The notes under the pieces were generated by a model. It ran no database searches. It saw only the letters and a program-made list of their open reading frames with translations, and was not told where the DNA came from. From a bacterium (GTDB lineage Bacteria > RBG-13-66-14), in assembly GCA_035528375.1 (NCBI GenBank), contig DATKYS010000125.1, positions 1 through 22,849 of the forward strand: DNA of 22,849 nucleotides. The letters are read 5' to 3'. The position numbers and the translations under genes are program-made. Below, one piece after another: positions 7,922-15,238 of this stretch. How positions within the stretch are numbered: position 1 is the stretch's first letter; every line of letters starts with the position of its first letter.

Positions 7922-9346
7922 ATGGACCCGGATTTAGAAAAAATTTCCGAGGCGCGGGAGCTCCTGCGGCAGGCGCGAAAAGCGGCCGATGAGCTTCGCC
8001 GGAAGTCCCCGGAGGAGCTGGACCGTTACGTGCGTGCCGTCTCCGAGGCGGCCCAGGGCGCCGCCCGGGAGCTGGCCGAGCTCGCCGTCCGCGAGTCCGG
8101 CTTCGGCGTCGTCGAGGACAAGATTTTAAAAAATACCTTCGCCGCCCGCGACGTGGCCGAGAGCATCCTGAAACAGCGCACGGCGGGCGTCCTCTCCCGC
8201 GACCCGGCCCGCGGAATCGTCGAGTACGGCGTGCCGATGGGCGTCGTGGCCGCGATAATCCCGTGCACCAACCCCACCTCGACCGCGATTTTCAAGGCGT
8301 TGATAGCGGTCAAGGCGGGCTGCGCCGTGGTCATGAGCCCGCACCCGCGCACGGTGGAGTGCACCCGGCGGGCGGCGGAGGTCTGCCAAAAAGCGGTCGA
8401 GGGCGCGGGCGGGCCGGCCGGGGCTATTTCATGCCTATCCGGCGGCGTCATGGCGGCCACCCGCGAGCTCATGGGCCACGCGCTCACCGACGTGATTTTA
8501 GCCACCGGCGGGATGGGCCTCGTGCGCGCGGCCTACTCCTCGGGCAAGCCGGCCTACGGCGTGGGGCCCGGCAACGTCCCGGTCTACGTGGACCGCTCCG
8601 CCGACGTGGAAAATTCCGTCCGCCACGCCTTCCGCGGAACCACCTTCGATAACGGCGTCGTATGCTCCTGCGAGCAGTCCCTCGTGGCCGACGCCCCCGT
8701 GGCCGAGCGGCTGAAGGAGGAGTGCGCCAAGAGCGGCGGGTATTTCCTCGACCCCGGGGAAACGGCGAAGGTTTCCGCCCTGTTATTCCCCGCGGGTGAA
8801 TTCAACGGCGCGGCGGTGGGGATGCCCGCCCGCTGGATCGCGGAAAAATCGGGCATAGGCGTGCCCGAGACGACCGTGGTTCTTTTGGCCGAGCTGGAAG
8901 GCGTGGGACCCGACCACCCACTTTCGGCGGAGAAGCTCTGCCCCGTGCTGGCGTTCTACACCGCCGACGGCTGGCGCGCCGGCTGCGAACGCTGCATCGA
9001 ATTGATCAAGTTCGGCGGGATGGGCCACACCATCTCCATCCACGCCCGCAACGCCGAGGTCGTCGAGGCCTTCGCCCGGGAGAAGCCGGTCTGCCGGGTG
9101 CTGGTCAACACCTGCGCCGCCCTGGGCGCCGTCGGCCTCACCACCAACCTCGAACCGTCGCTGACCCTGGGACCCGGGGCCTGGGGCGGCTCGGCGACCG
9201 GCGACAACGTCACCGCCCGGCATCTGATCAACGTAAAACGCCTGGCCTACGACCGCGAGGGGCTCCCCGGACGGGAGAGACGCGAGCCCACCGAGGAGGA
9301 GATAAACCTCGCGGTGAAGCGGGCCCTGGACGAGCTGGGGTTTTAG
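7922..9346 (+). CDS. CoA-acylating aldehyde dehydrogenase, microcompartment type (PduP/EutE/AdhE-N like), 474 aa
   Basis: This enzyme would oxidise an aldehyde to acyl-CoA with NAD+ and CoA, the central step of most catabolic microcompartments. Family motifs are 'PCTNPTSTAIFKAL' (114-127), 'SPHPR' (139-143), 'GVGPGNVPVY' (213-222) and 'FDNGVVCSCEQ' (242-252). C248 is the expected nucleophile by alignment to AdhE; a second Cys lies at 250. Motif spelling is closer to AdhE-type domains than to E. coli EutE. The C-terminal segment of about 18 residues ('EPTEEEINLAVKRALDEL') would form an amphipathic helix like known encapsulation peptides. ATG 7922 has a GAGGT Shine-Dalgarno site. A gene of unknown function follows after 9 bases. 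The aldehyde substrate cannot be inferred. Confidence 0.93.
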   Translation: MDPDLEKISEARELLRQARKAADELRRKSPEELDRYVRAVSEAAQGAARELAELAVRESGFGVVEDKILKNTFAARDVAESILKQRTAGVLSRDPARGIVEYGVPMGVVAAIIPCTNPTSTAIFKALIAVKAGCAVVMSPHPRTVECTRRAAEVCQKAVEGAGGPAGAISCLSGGVMAATRELMGHALTDVILATGGMGLVRAAYSSGKPAYGVGPGNVPVYVDRSADVENSVRHAFRGTTFDNGVVCSCEQSLVADAPVAERLKEECAKSGGYFLDPGETAKVSALLFPAGEFNGAAVGMPARWIAEKSGIGVPETTVVLLAELEGVGPDHPLSAEKLCPVLAFYTADGWRAGCERCIELIKFGGMGHTISIHARNAEVVEAFAREKPVCRVLVNTCAALGAVGLTTNLEPSLTLGPGAWGGSATGDNVTARHLINVKRLAYDREGLPGRERREPTEEEINLAVKRALDELGF

Positions 9347-9355
9347 GAGGGAGCC

Positions 9356-9727
9356 GTGGCCGAGAGATACAGCGTCCGGGACGAGCTTGCGGTCCGCCTT
9401 CCCGCGGAGCTCATCGCGCGCGTCACGGCCCTGGCCTGCAACGTCCAGCCCCCCAACCCCCGCACGCTCAAGAAACCGCCGTCCTTCGCCGACTGGAAGG
9501 GTTCGGAGGTCTCAATCGAGGACATCCGCCGGCACATGAGAACCTGCCGGGACGTTTGCGCCTGGGGCGAAGGCGTCCACCGCCTCTACGGCTACCTGGG
9601 CGACGGCACCCTGACCGTCGTGGACCTCGCCGGGGGGAGGGTCGTCTACTTCGGCCCGCGGCCCGACTGGTATCCCGACGAGACGATGACCGAGATTTTG
9701 CTGGACCGCTCTGTGGGCGAGTACTGA
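9356..9727 (+). CDS. Hypothetical protein in the microcompartment locus, 123 aa
   Basis: I do not recognise this protein. GTG 9356 follows a strong AGGAGG and lies 9 bases after the aldehyde dehydrogenase stop, so it is probably in the same operon. There is no signal peptide or membrane helix. It is a small soluble alpha/beta protein. An N-terminal helical part includes 'RDELAVRLPAELIARV', a middle has paired Cys ('CRDVC', near residues 63-67) and a C-terminal strand-rich part includes 'GYLGDGTLTVVDL' and 'RVVYFGPRPDWYP'. Its place beside the core enzyme suggests an accessory role in the compartment or its enzyme, but this is inference only. Confidence 0.78.
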   Translation: MAERYSVRDELAVRLPAELIARVTALACNVQPPNPRTLKKPPSFADWKGSEVSIEDIRRHMRTCRDVCAWGEGVHRLYGYLGDGTLTVVDLAGGRVVYFGPRPDWYPDETMTEILLDRSVGEY

Positions 9728-9771
9728 ACTTTCCGCCGTACCCTGCGGCAAATAATGGAGGTCGAGGCAAC

Positions 9772-10773
9772 GTGCGATTGATTTTGTGCATCTTATTCGT
9801 CTGCTCGCCGATCGTCGCCGCGCCGCTGAAAGTCACCGGCGGCCTGGAGGAGTTTTTGGCGAAATTCCCCGACGCGGCGGAGATTTACTTCCAGACCAAG
9901 ACCCCGGAAGGCGTGGGATTCTACACGATTTCCGCGCCCTCCGGCGAGATGGCGCCCGTGGGGATTTTCGGGCGCAGCATGGACGGCGTCGCCTCCGCGG
10001 GCCTCCTGGTCCACGAGGGGCCGGGCGCGGACGGTATCGAGGACATCTTTTTAGAAAAAACCGGGGAGGAGACGGTCTCCTTCGGCGGACCGCTGCGCGA
10101 CCTGCAACCCTCCCTATCCCCCGGCGGGCTGGTGGTCTTCGCCACGGAGACGGAGCCCGTCTGCTTCGACCTCGCCCTCTGGGACGCTACTTCCGGGATG
10201 CGGACCCTGGACCTGGGCTGCGGCGACGAGACCGAGCCCGCCATCCTCTACGCCGCCCCGGAGGGGAACGGCCCCGTCATCGTCGTCTTCCAGGGGCACG
10301 TCGGCGGCGACTTCCAGCTCTACTACGCCGTGCTCGGCCCGAACGACGAAACGGCCGAGGTGGACCGGCTGCTCGCGTTTCCCGGCTGGGCGCTCAGCCC
10401 CGACCTGCTCCTCCCGTCCGCGGACTGGACCCCCCGGGAGGGGGACACGGTGCCCCTGGCCTTCCACGGCTTGGGCGACGATGACCAGCGGGACCTCTAC
10501 CTCGGCGAGCTGACCTTCCACGGCGACGTCGCCTACCCGGAGGAGATTCGGCTGACGGCGGGCGAACCGGAGCGCCTCGCCGTATCCCCCGCCGACGACA
10601 AGTACCCCGAGCTCTACCGCGATTCTACAGGGACGCTCTGGTGCTTCTTCGCCTCCTTCCGCGACGGCGACTACGACCTCTACGCCTGGACTCAGGGGAC
10701 GCGGGAGCTTTACCAATTGACCGACCTGCCCGGCACGCAGACGGCGCCCTACGTACGCGCCCTGGAACCGTAG
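9772..10773 (+). CDS. Secreted beta-propeller-like protein, copy 1, 333 aa
   Basis: GTG 9772, preceded by GAGG and GGAGG, gives a signal peptide (about 1-17, 'RLILCILFVCSPIVAA'), so the product is exported. The mature part is strand-rich. It has repeated blade-like segments such as 'FATETEPVCFDLALW', 'VVFQGHVGGDFQLYY', 'DDDQRDLYLGEL' and 'FASFRDGDYDLYAW'. These resemble the 'D.D.(D/L)Y' strands of TolB/PD40-type propellers. It ends in 'LYQLTDLPGTQTAP', which is shared with the next gene, so the two are tandem paralogues. It has no catalytic motif. Its presence inside a microcompartment gene string is unexpected because the predicted products act in different places. Confidence 0.75.
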   Translation: MRLILCILFVCSPIVAAPLKVTGGLEEFLAKFPDAAEIYFQTKTPEGVGFYTISAPSGEMAPVGIFGRSMDGVASAGLLVHEGPGADGIEDIFLEKTGEETVSFGGPLRDLQPSLSPGGLVVFATETEPVCFDLALWDATSGMRTLDLGCGDETEPAILYAAPEGNGPVIVVFQGHVGGDFQLYYAVLGPNDETAEVDRLLAFPGWALSPDLLLPSADWTPREGDTVPLAFHGLGDDDQRDLYLGELTFHGDVAYPEEIRLTAGEPERLAVSPADDKYPELYRDSTGTLWCFFASFRDGDYDLYAWTQGTRELYQLTDLPGTQTAPYVRALEP

Positions 10774-10797
10774 CGGATTCACCCCCGGGCTGAGAAG

Positions 10798-10834
10798 GGG
10801 GCTTAAGCCCCTTGCCCTTCCATTCAAATGGAAG
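10798..10834. promoter_or_regulatory. Two adjacent perfect palindromes before propeller-like gene 2
   Basis: GGGGCTTAAGCCCC (10798-10811) and CTTCCATTCAAATGGAAG (10817-10834) stand side by side in the gap between the paralogous genes. The second ends one base before the ATG at 10836 and contains the only GGAAG-like Shine-Dalgarno sequence. Folded in mRNA it would hide the start region. There is no T-run for termination. A role in translational control or protein binding is possible. Confidence 0.4.
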
Positions 10835-10835
10835 T

Positions 10836-11969
10836 ATGAAAAAACTGATTCTGGCGGCGGCCCTCGTGGCGAGTCTGGCGGCGGCCGGGGAAATCGGCGG
10901 CCCCGCGGAGTTCTGGGCCGACTTCGAGACCCACGGCGGCTACGGCATGGACCTGATTTTCGTGGACGACGCCTCCGGCGAGCCGGTGCTGGCGAGGCTG
11001 TCCGAGGGGCAAACCGAGCCCGAAACCCTGGGCGTCGCGGGGCGCTTCCCCGCCGGGATAGGGGCCTTTAGCGTCAGCGGCTTCTGCAACCCGCCGACCC
11101 TGGTGTACGAGGTTCCCGGGGAGGGCGGCTGGGACCTGGCCGTGGCGGACGACCCGCGGTCCGCGGGCGGGGCTTTCCTCATCTCCGGCCCCGGCGAGGA
11201 CATTCAGCCCGACGTCTTCGGCGACCGCTGCGTGGCCTATGCCCGGGAAAACTCCGACGGCGGCTACGACATCGCCCTGTGGACGAGTGACTCCGGGGTC
11301 GAGGTCCTGGACCTCGGCGAGGGGGATGAGATGTGGCCGACCTTCTTCTACGCCGCGTCGAAGGGGGAGCTGTGGCCGCCGGAAATAGACCCTTACGACC
11401 CCGACGCCAGGGAGCCGGAGCCGGGCGAAATGGACCCGCTGAACGAGCCCTCGGCGATCATCTTCCAGGCCGACCCCGACGGACGGAACCGACTCCACTA
11501 CGCCCTCCTGGGGCCGGGCGGCGTGGTCGAGCGCACCGGGGAGCTCGCGGGTAAAGGCTTCGACGAGTTCGAGGGCGAGGCGATGTGCCCCGACATCTCC
11601 AACCAGTACTACGCGGAGCCGGACTACGCCCCCGACGGCCCGACGCCGCTGGCCTTTCAGGGCCTTACCGACGACGACCGGGACCTCTACCTCACCCAGG
11701 TCAGCCGGGTGAGCTCCGAGCGGGGTGCCCGGCTGGTCGCCGAGGGGCTGGTGCGGCTGACCGACTGGCCGGGCGACGAGAAGTTCCCCGAGCTTTTCGC
11801 CCGGTACGACTGGGAGGCCGACGAACCGGCCACCTGGTGCTTCTTCGCCGCGGACCGCGACGGCGATTTCGACATCTACGCCCTGTGGGTGGAGGCGGAC
11901 CGGTTCTACCAGCTCACCGACCTCCCCGGCACACAGACCGCGCCGCTGGTGATGGTGATGGGCTATTGA
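10836..11969 (+). CDS. Secreted beta-propeller-like protein, copy 2, 377 aa
   Basis: ATG 10836 gives a textbook signal peptide ('KKLILAAALVASLAAAG'). The body parallels copy 1: 'YDIALWTSDSGVEVLDLG', 'AIIFQADPDGRNRLHYALLG', 'LAFQGLTDDDRDLYLTQV', 'FFAADRDGDFDIYALW', and the ending 'FYQLTDLPGTQTAPLV'. An acidic, proline-rich insert (about residues 180-210) is absent from copy 1. The Shine-Dalgarno region is poor and lies in a hairpin. The start could instead be TTG at 10812, but that would put polar residues before the signal peptide. Strand repeats point to a TolB/PD40-type propeller; ligand unknown. Downstream, 12057-12110 carries a third partial copy of the family's ending. Confidence 0.75.
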   Translation: MKKLILAAALVASLAAAGEIGGPAEFWADFETHGGYGMDLIFVDDASGEPVLARLSEGQTEPETLGVAGRFPAGIGAFSVSGFCNPPTLVYEVPGEGGWDLAVADDPRSAGGAFLISGPGEDIQPDVFGDRCVAYARENSDGGYDIALWTSDSGVEVLDLGEGDEMWPTFFYAASKGELWPPEIDPYDPDAREPEPGEMDPLNEPSAIIFQADPDGRNRLHYALLGPGGVVERTGELAGKGFDEFEGEAMCPDISNQYYAEPDYAPDGPTPLAFQGLTDDDRDLYLTQVSRVSSERGARLVAEGLVRLTDWPGDEKFPELFARYDWEADEPATWCFFAADRDGDFDIYALWVEADRFYQLTDLPGTQTAPLVMVMGY

Positions 11970-12056
11970 GCCCGCGGGGGACGGGCGCGGCGACCTGCGT
12001 CCACCGGCTGGCGCAATGAGAGGCCGCCCGGCGCGGAAAGTGTTAAACTCTGACCG

Positions 12057-12110
12057 TTGACCGCCCACCCCGGCGACCAGACCGCGCCGCTGGCGCTGAC
12101 CGGTGAGTGA
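12057..12110 (+). pseudogene. Remnant of a third propeller-like gene 3' end
   Basis: Reading from 12057, the frame gives 'LTAHPGDQTAPLALTGE' then TGA. This parallels the endings 'LTDLPGTQTAP...' of the two upstream paralogues, with a nearly identical DNA stretch 'cagaccgcgccgctgg'. No full gene precedes it; 11970-12056 holds nothing I recognise. It abuts the restriction gene start, marking the left edge of the foreign island. It is probably the surviving tail of a third tandem copy. Confidence 0.6.
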
Positions 12111-12112
12111 AA

Positions 12113-12991
12113 ATGGGGAAAATGGGTAAAGACAAACAACGGGTAAAAAAGGGCTTTAAAGGACTTCTACAAGAACTTGCCGCCACACTGAGCGGTCATG
12201 TTTCTACAAAAGACCAACAATGGACTGTGAAGGGGTTTATTGACGTATTTCGAAATGTCTACACCATTTCTGCGGATACAAAGATCGTTTCAAAAGTTCT
12301 TGAGATACACTTACTTCCCGTACTTCTCAAGTTCGCAGAGGAACACAATTTCAAAATCGTACTTGCTAAACACCAAAATTATTATCCAGATTTATCTTTT
12401 ATATCAGCAGAAGATGACACCATAAAGTTCGCCGTTGATTTAAAAACGACTTATCGTTCACTCGATAAGCCTGGTTTCTGCAACGGTTTTACACTTGGTT
12501 CCCACGGAAGTTATTTCGTCAAACGTTATGTAAAGAAAAATATTCAGTTTCCATATAGTAACTATATAGGTCACTTCTGCCTTGGGATTATTTACACTCG
12601 CACAGATCCAGGCGATACAGATGAAACAAAAGTTTATCCTGTAACCGCACTTCATTCCATAGTTTCCGTTATTAAGGATATACAATTTTTCGCTTGCGAA
12701 AAATGGGAAATAGCGAGCGATTCACAGGGGAGCGGAAACACGGCGAATATCGGGAGTATCGTCCACATAGAAGACATTTTACAGGGAAACGGGGTCTTCA
12801 AAAACCTTGGGGAAAAATGGTTCGATGAGTATTGGATGAACTACGGCAAAATCATCATCACGACACCGACGGGGGAGCAGAAGAAGATTACAAGGCTGCG
12901 TGAATTTCTTGAGTTCAAGGGTCTCGATCCCGACCTTGCCAATCCGTGTATCAGGACATCCGCGAAAGGGGGCGGCTCCGGTGAAGAATAA
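12113..12991 (+). CDS. EcoRV-type type II restriction endonuclease, 292 aa
   Basis: The protein aligns by eye to EcoRV over most of its length. 'SADTKIVSKVLEI' matches the EcoRV 'SDTKVLSTIFEL' helix. 'KHQNYYPD' (D93) and 'VDLKTTY' (D109, K111) match the EcoRV catalytic triad D74-D90-K92. 'FTLGSHGSYF' matches its minor-groove region. 'GSGNTANIGSI' (206-216) matches the recognition loop 'GSGNTTNIGSI' that reads GATATC. Specificity for GATATC is therefore likely. It is about 45 residues longer than EcoRV, with a basic N-terminal extension. ATG 12113 is favoured by GGTGAG upstream; ATG 12122 is an alternative. Base composition is visibly AT-richer than its neighbours, and codons such as AAA, ATT and TTT are frequent, indicating horizontal transfer. 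Its 3' end overlaps the methylase gene by 11 bases. Confidence 0.93.
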   Translation: MGKMGKDKQRVKKGFKGLLQELAATLSGHVSTKDQQWTVKGFIDVFRNVYTISADTKIVSKVLEIHLLPVLLKFAEEHNFKIVLAKHQNYYPDLSFISAEDDTIKFAVDLKTTYRSLDKPGFCNGFTLGSHGSYFVKRYVKKNIQFPYSNYIGHFCLGIIYTRTDPGDTDETKVYPVTALHSIVSVIKDIQFFACEKWEIASDSQGSGNTANIGSIVHIEDILQGNGVFKNLGEKWFDEYWMNYGKIIITTPTGEQKKITRLREFLEFKGLDPDLANPCIRTSAKGGGSGEE

Positions 12992-13898
12992 AATACTCGT
13001 ACCACCGATCAAATGCCAGGGTATCAAGACGAAGCTCGTTCCTTTGATACTGGCGAACACCCGAGTACCTGAAGACGGCCGGTGGATCGAGCCGTTCATG
13101 GGTTCCGCCGTCGTCGGCCTCAACGCCAGGCCGAGAATAGCTTTATTTGCCGATCTAAACCCCCACGTTATCGGATTATACGCAGCCCTGAAATCCTCGA
13201 GCATCACCCCCCATTCGGCTCGGGCATACCTTGAAAAAGAAGGAGATACGCTCAGGGAGAAGGGAGAGGACCATTACTACTTCATCCGCGATCGTTTCAA
13301 TAAAAAAGGCGAACCCTTGGATTTCCTCTTCCTCTCCCGTTCTTGTTTCAACGGAATGATAAGATTTAATAAAAAGGGCGGCTTCAACGTTCCATTTTGT
13401 AAAAAAACAGAACGATTTTCAAAAGCATATATCACTAAAATTGTCAATCAGATTGACAGGTTTTACGACCTGTTGAAATTATATGATTGGTCATTCGCAT
13501 GCCAGGATTTTGAAAAAACGATAAGTTCAGCGACGGAGAAGGATATCATCTACTGTGACCCTCCTTATCTAGGTAGACACGTTGATTACTTCAACTCATG
13601 GAAAGAAGAGGATGAGAGGAGGCTTTTTCAATGCCTGTCTTCGACGAGGGCGAAATTCATTTTATCTACATGGCACAGCAATAGATACCGTTCCAACAAT
13701 TTCTTGAAGTCGTTGTGGTCACGATTCCACATAGTGACCCAAGAACATTTTTATCACGTCGGCGCTAAAGAAGACAACCGTAATGCAATGCTCGAAGCTC
13801 TTGTGATGAACTTTGATCCTGCTTGCGAAAGGATTGAAAAACCGCAATATATTCAAGAAACACTATTTGATACTCTTTTGAGTTTAAGGGATCGTTGA
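12981..13898 (+). CDS. DNA adenine-N6 methyltransferase, D12 class (M.EcoRV/Dam-like), 305 aa
   Basis: This enzyme would methylate adenine in the site cut by the adjacent endonuclease, protecting the host. Motifs are the SAM-binding 'PFMGSAVVG' (38-46), the class D12 signature 'CFNGMIRFNKKGGFNVPF' (122-139) and catalytic DPPY (193-196). Only the GTG at 12981 gives a full-length N-terminus with the expected 'GIKTKL' (Dam-like 'GGK' region). GGGGG lies 8 bases upstream. The start lies inside the endonuclease gene (11-base overlap), so translation is coupled. Like the endonuclease it is AT-rich compared with its surroundings. The gene contains one GATATC (13542-13547), which encodes part of the residues just before DPPY. 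Confidence 0.93.
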   Translation: MKNKILVPPIKCQGIKTKLVPLILANTRVPEDGRWIEPFMGSAVVGLNARPRIALFADLNPHVIGLYAALKSSSITPHSARAYLEKEGDTLREKGEDHYYFIRDRFNKKGEPLDFLFLSRSCFNGMIRFNKKGGFNVPFCKKTERFSKAYITKIVNQIDRFYDLLKLYDWSFACQDFEKTISSATEKDIIYCDPPYLGRHVDYFNSWKEEDERRLFQCLSSTRAKFILSTWHSNRYRSNNFLKSLWSRFHIVTQEHFYHVGAKEDNRNAMLEALVMNFDPACERIEKPQYIQETLFDTLLSLRDR

Positions 13899-13929
13899 CG
13901 CATTTATCCTTTCCAGCAAGGGGTGAAGA

Positions 13930-14217
<288 letters not shown>

Positions 14218-14224
14218 GTAACCC

Positions 14225-15232
14225 GTGACTGAGGAATTTCGGGACACCCCCCGGCGCGTGGCCGAGGCGGTGCGGCGGGAGCTCGCGGAGAGGAGCTATC
14301 CGTCCGGCGGGCCGGAGCAGGATACGAAGCCTCCCCCGGTCCCCGTCGAGCCGAACCCCACCGGCCCGGCGCCCCGTGTCGCGCCGTCGGAGGCCGACCC
14401 CCGGCGCATCCCCGTGGCGGTCAGCGGCCGCCACGTACACCCGTGCGCCGAGAATCTGGCGCTCCTCTTCGGCCAGGGGCATCGGTTGACGAAGGTCCGC
14501 GAGTTGAGCCAGACCGGCCAGTTCGCCGCCGAGGAGATTTTAAATCTGGTCGGCCCGAAGGCCGCGCTGACCACCAGAATCCTGGGGCCGGTGCGGGAGA
14601 AGACCGTCGTCGAGCTGTCGAAGAGCGACCTGGTCCGCCTGGGGGTGCCGCACGAGGTGCTGCCCGGCGGGTCGGTTAAATTGGCGGGTCCGCTGGTTTT
14701 AATCGGCCCCCGGGGCGAGCTCCGGCTCACGGATCAGGTGGCCCTGGCCGACCGGCACCTGCACTGCACCCCCGCCGATGCCGCCGCCCTGGGAGTATCC
14801 GATGGGCAGCGGGTGAGCGTGGTGGCCGACGGTTGGCGCGGGGCGCGCCTGGACCAGGTCCGGGTCCGCGTCCGGGAGGACTACCGCCTCGAGCTTCACA
14901 CCGACACCGACGAAGGGAACGCGGTCGGGTTGAGAACCGGCGACACCGTCCGCCTGTCCGACACCACCCCGCCGCCCGCGCGGGAAGGAATCCCCGTCGC
15001 CGAAAAGAGAAAACCGCTCCCCGTGGCGACCGTCTCCGCCGGTGGCCGGGAGCCACGCCTGCTGGGCGGAATCCCCGGCGTGGCGCCGCTGGGGCTGGTC
15101 ACGGAGAACGACGTCCGGGCCGCCGCCCGGGCCGGACTCGCCGAGATTCCCGTCACCCCCCGCGCCATCGTCACCCCCGCCGCCCGGGACATGCTGAAGG
15201 AACTGGGCCTCACCCTCTCGACCCGGCGGTAA
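14225..15232 (+). CDS. pduL: PduL-type phosphotransacylase with N- and C-terminal extensions, 335 aa
   Basis: This enzyme would convert acyl-CoA plus phosphate to acyl-phosphate and CoA, recycling CoA inside the compartment. The PduL core spans about 60-246. Its metal-binding His pairs lie in 'SGRHVHP' (H70, H72) and 'DRHLHC' (H178, H180), and H225 lies in 'HTDTDEGNA'. Residues 2-22 form an amphipathic helix ('EEFRDTPRRVAEAVRREL'), a probable encapsulation peptide, joined by a proline-rich linker. The C-terminal 90 residues exceed the usual family length of about 210. They contain 'VTENDVRAA' and 'AIVTPAARDMLKELGL' (292-330), a pattern I recall from the N-termini of EutT and EutQ-like proteins. 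GTG 14225 starts 7 bases after the shell gene. Confidence 0.93.
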   Translation: MTEEFRDTPRRVAEAVRRELAERSYPSGGPEQDTKPPPVPVEPNPTGPAPRVAPSEADPRRIPVAVSGRHVHPCAENLALLFGQGHRLTKVRELSQTGQFAAEEILNLVGPKAALTTRILGPVREKTVVELSKSDLVRLGVPHEVLPGGSVKLAGPLVLIGPRGELRLTDQVALADRHLHCTPADAAALGVSDGQRVSVVADGWRGARLDQVRVRVREDYRLELHTDTDEGNAVGLRTGDTVRLSDTTPPPAREGIPVAEKRKPLPVATVSAGGREPRLLGGIPGVAPLGLVTENDVRAAARAGLAEIPVTPRAIVTPAARDMLKELGLTLSTRR

Positions 15233-15238
15233 ACCCCC

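Noticed and set aside
12010-12060. Possible promoter (TGTTAAACT) before the restriction gene
   Set aside because: Only an extended -10-like match with no -35; too weak to list as a feature.
10824-12068. Open frame antisense to propeller-like gene 2
   Set aside because: Shadow frame of a high-GC gene; Gly/Val/Arg-biased and without a plausible start site.
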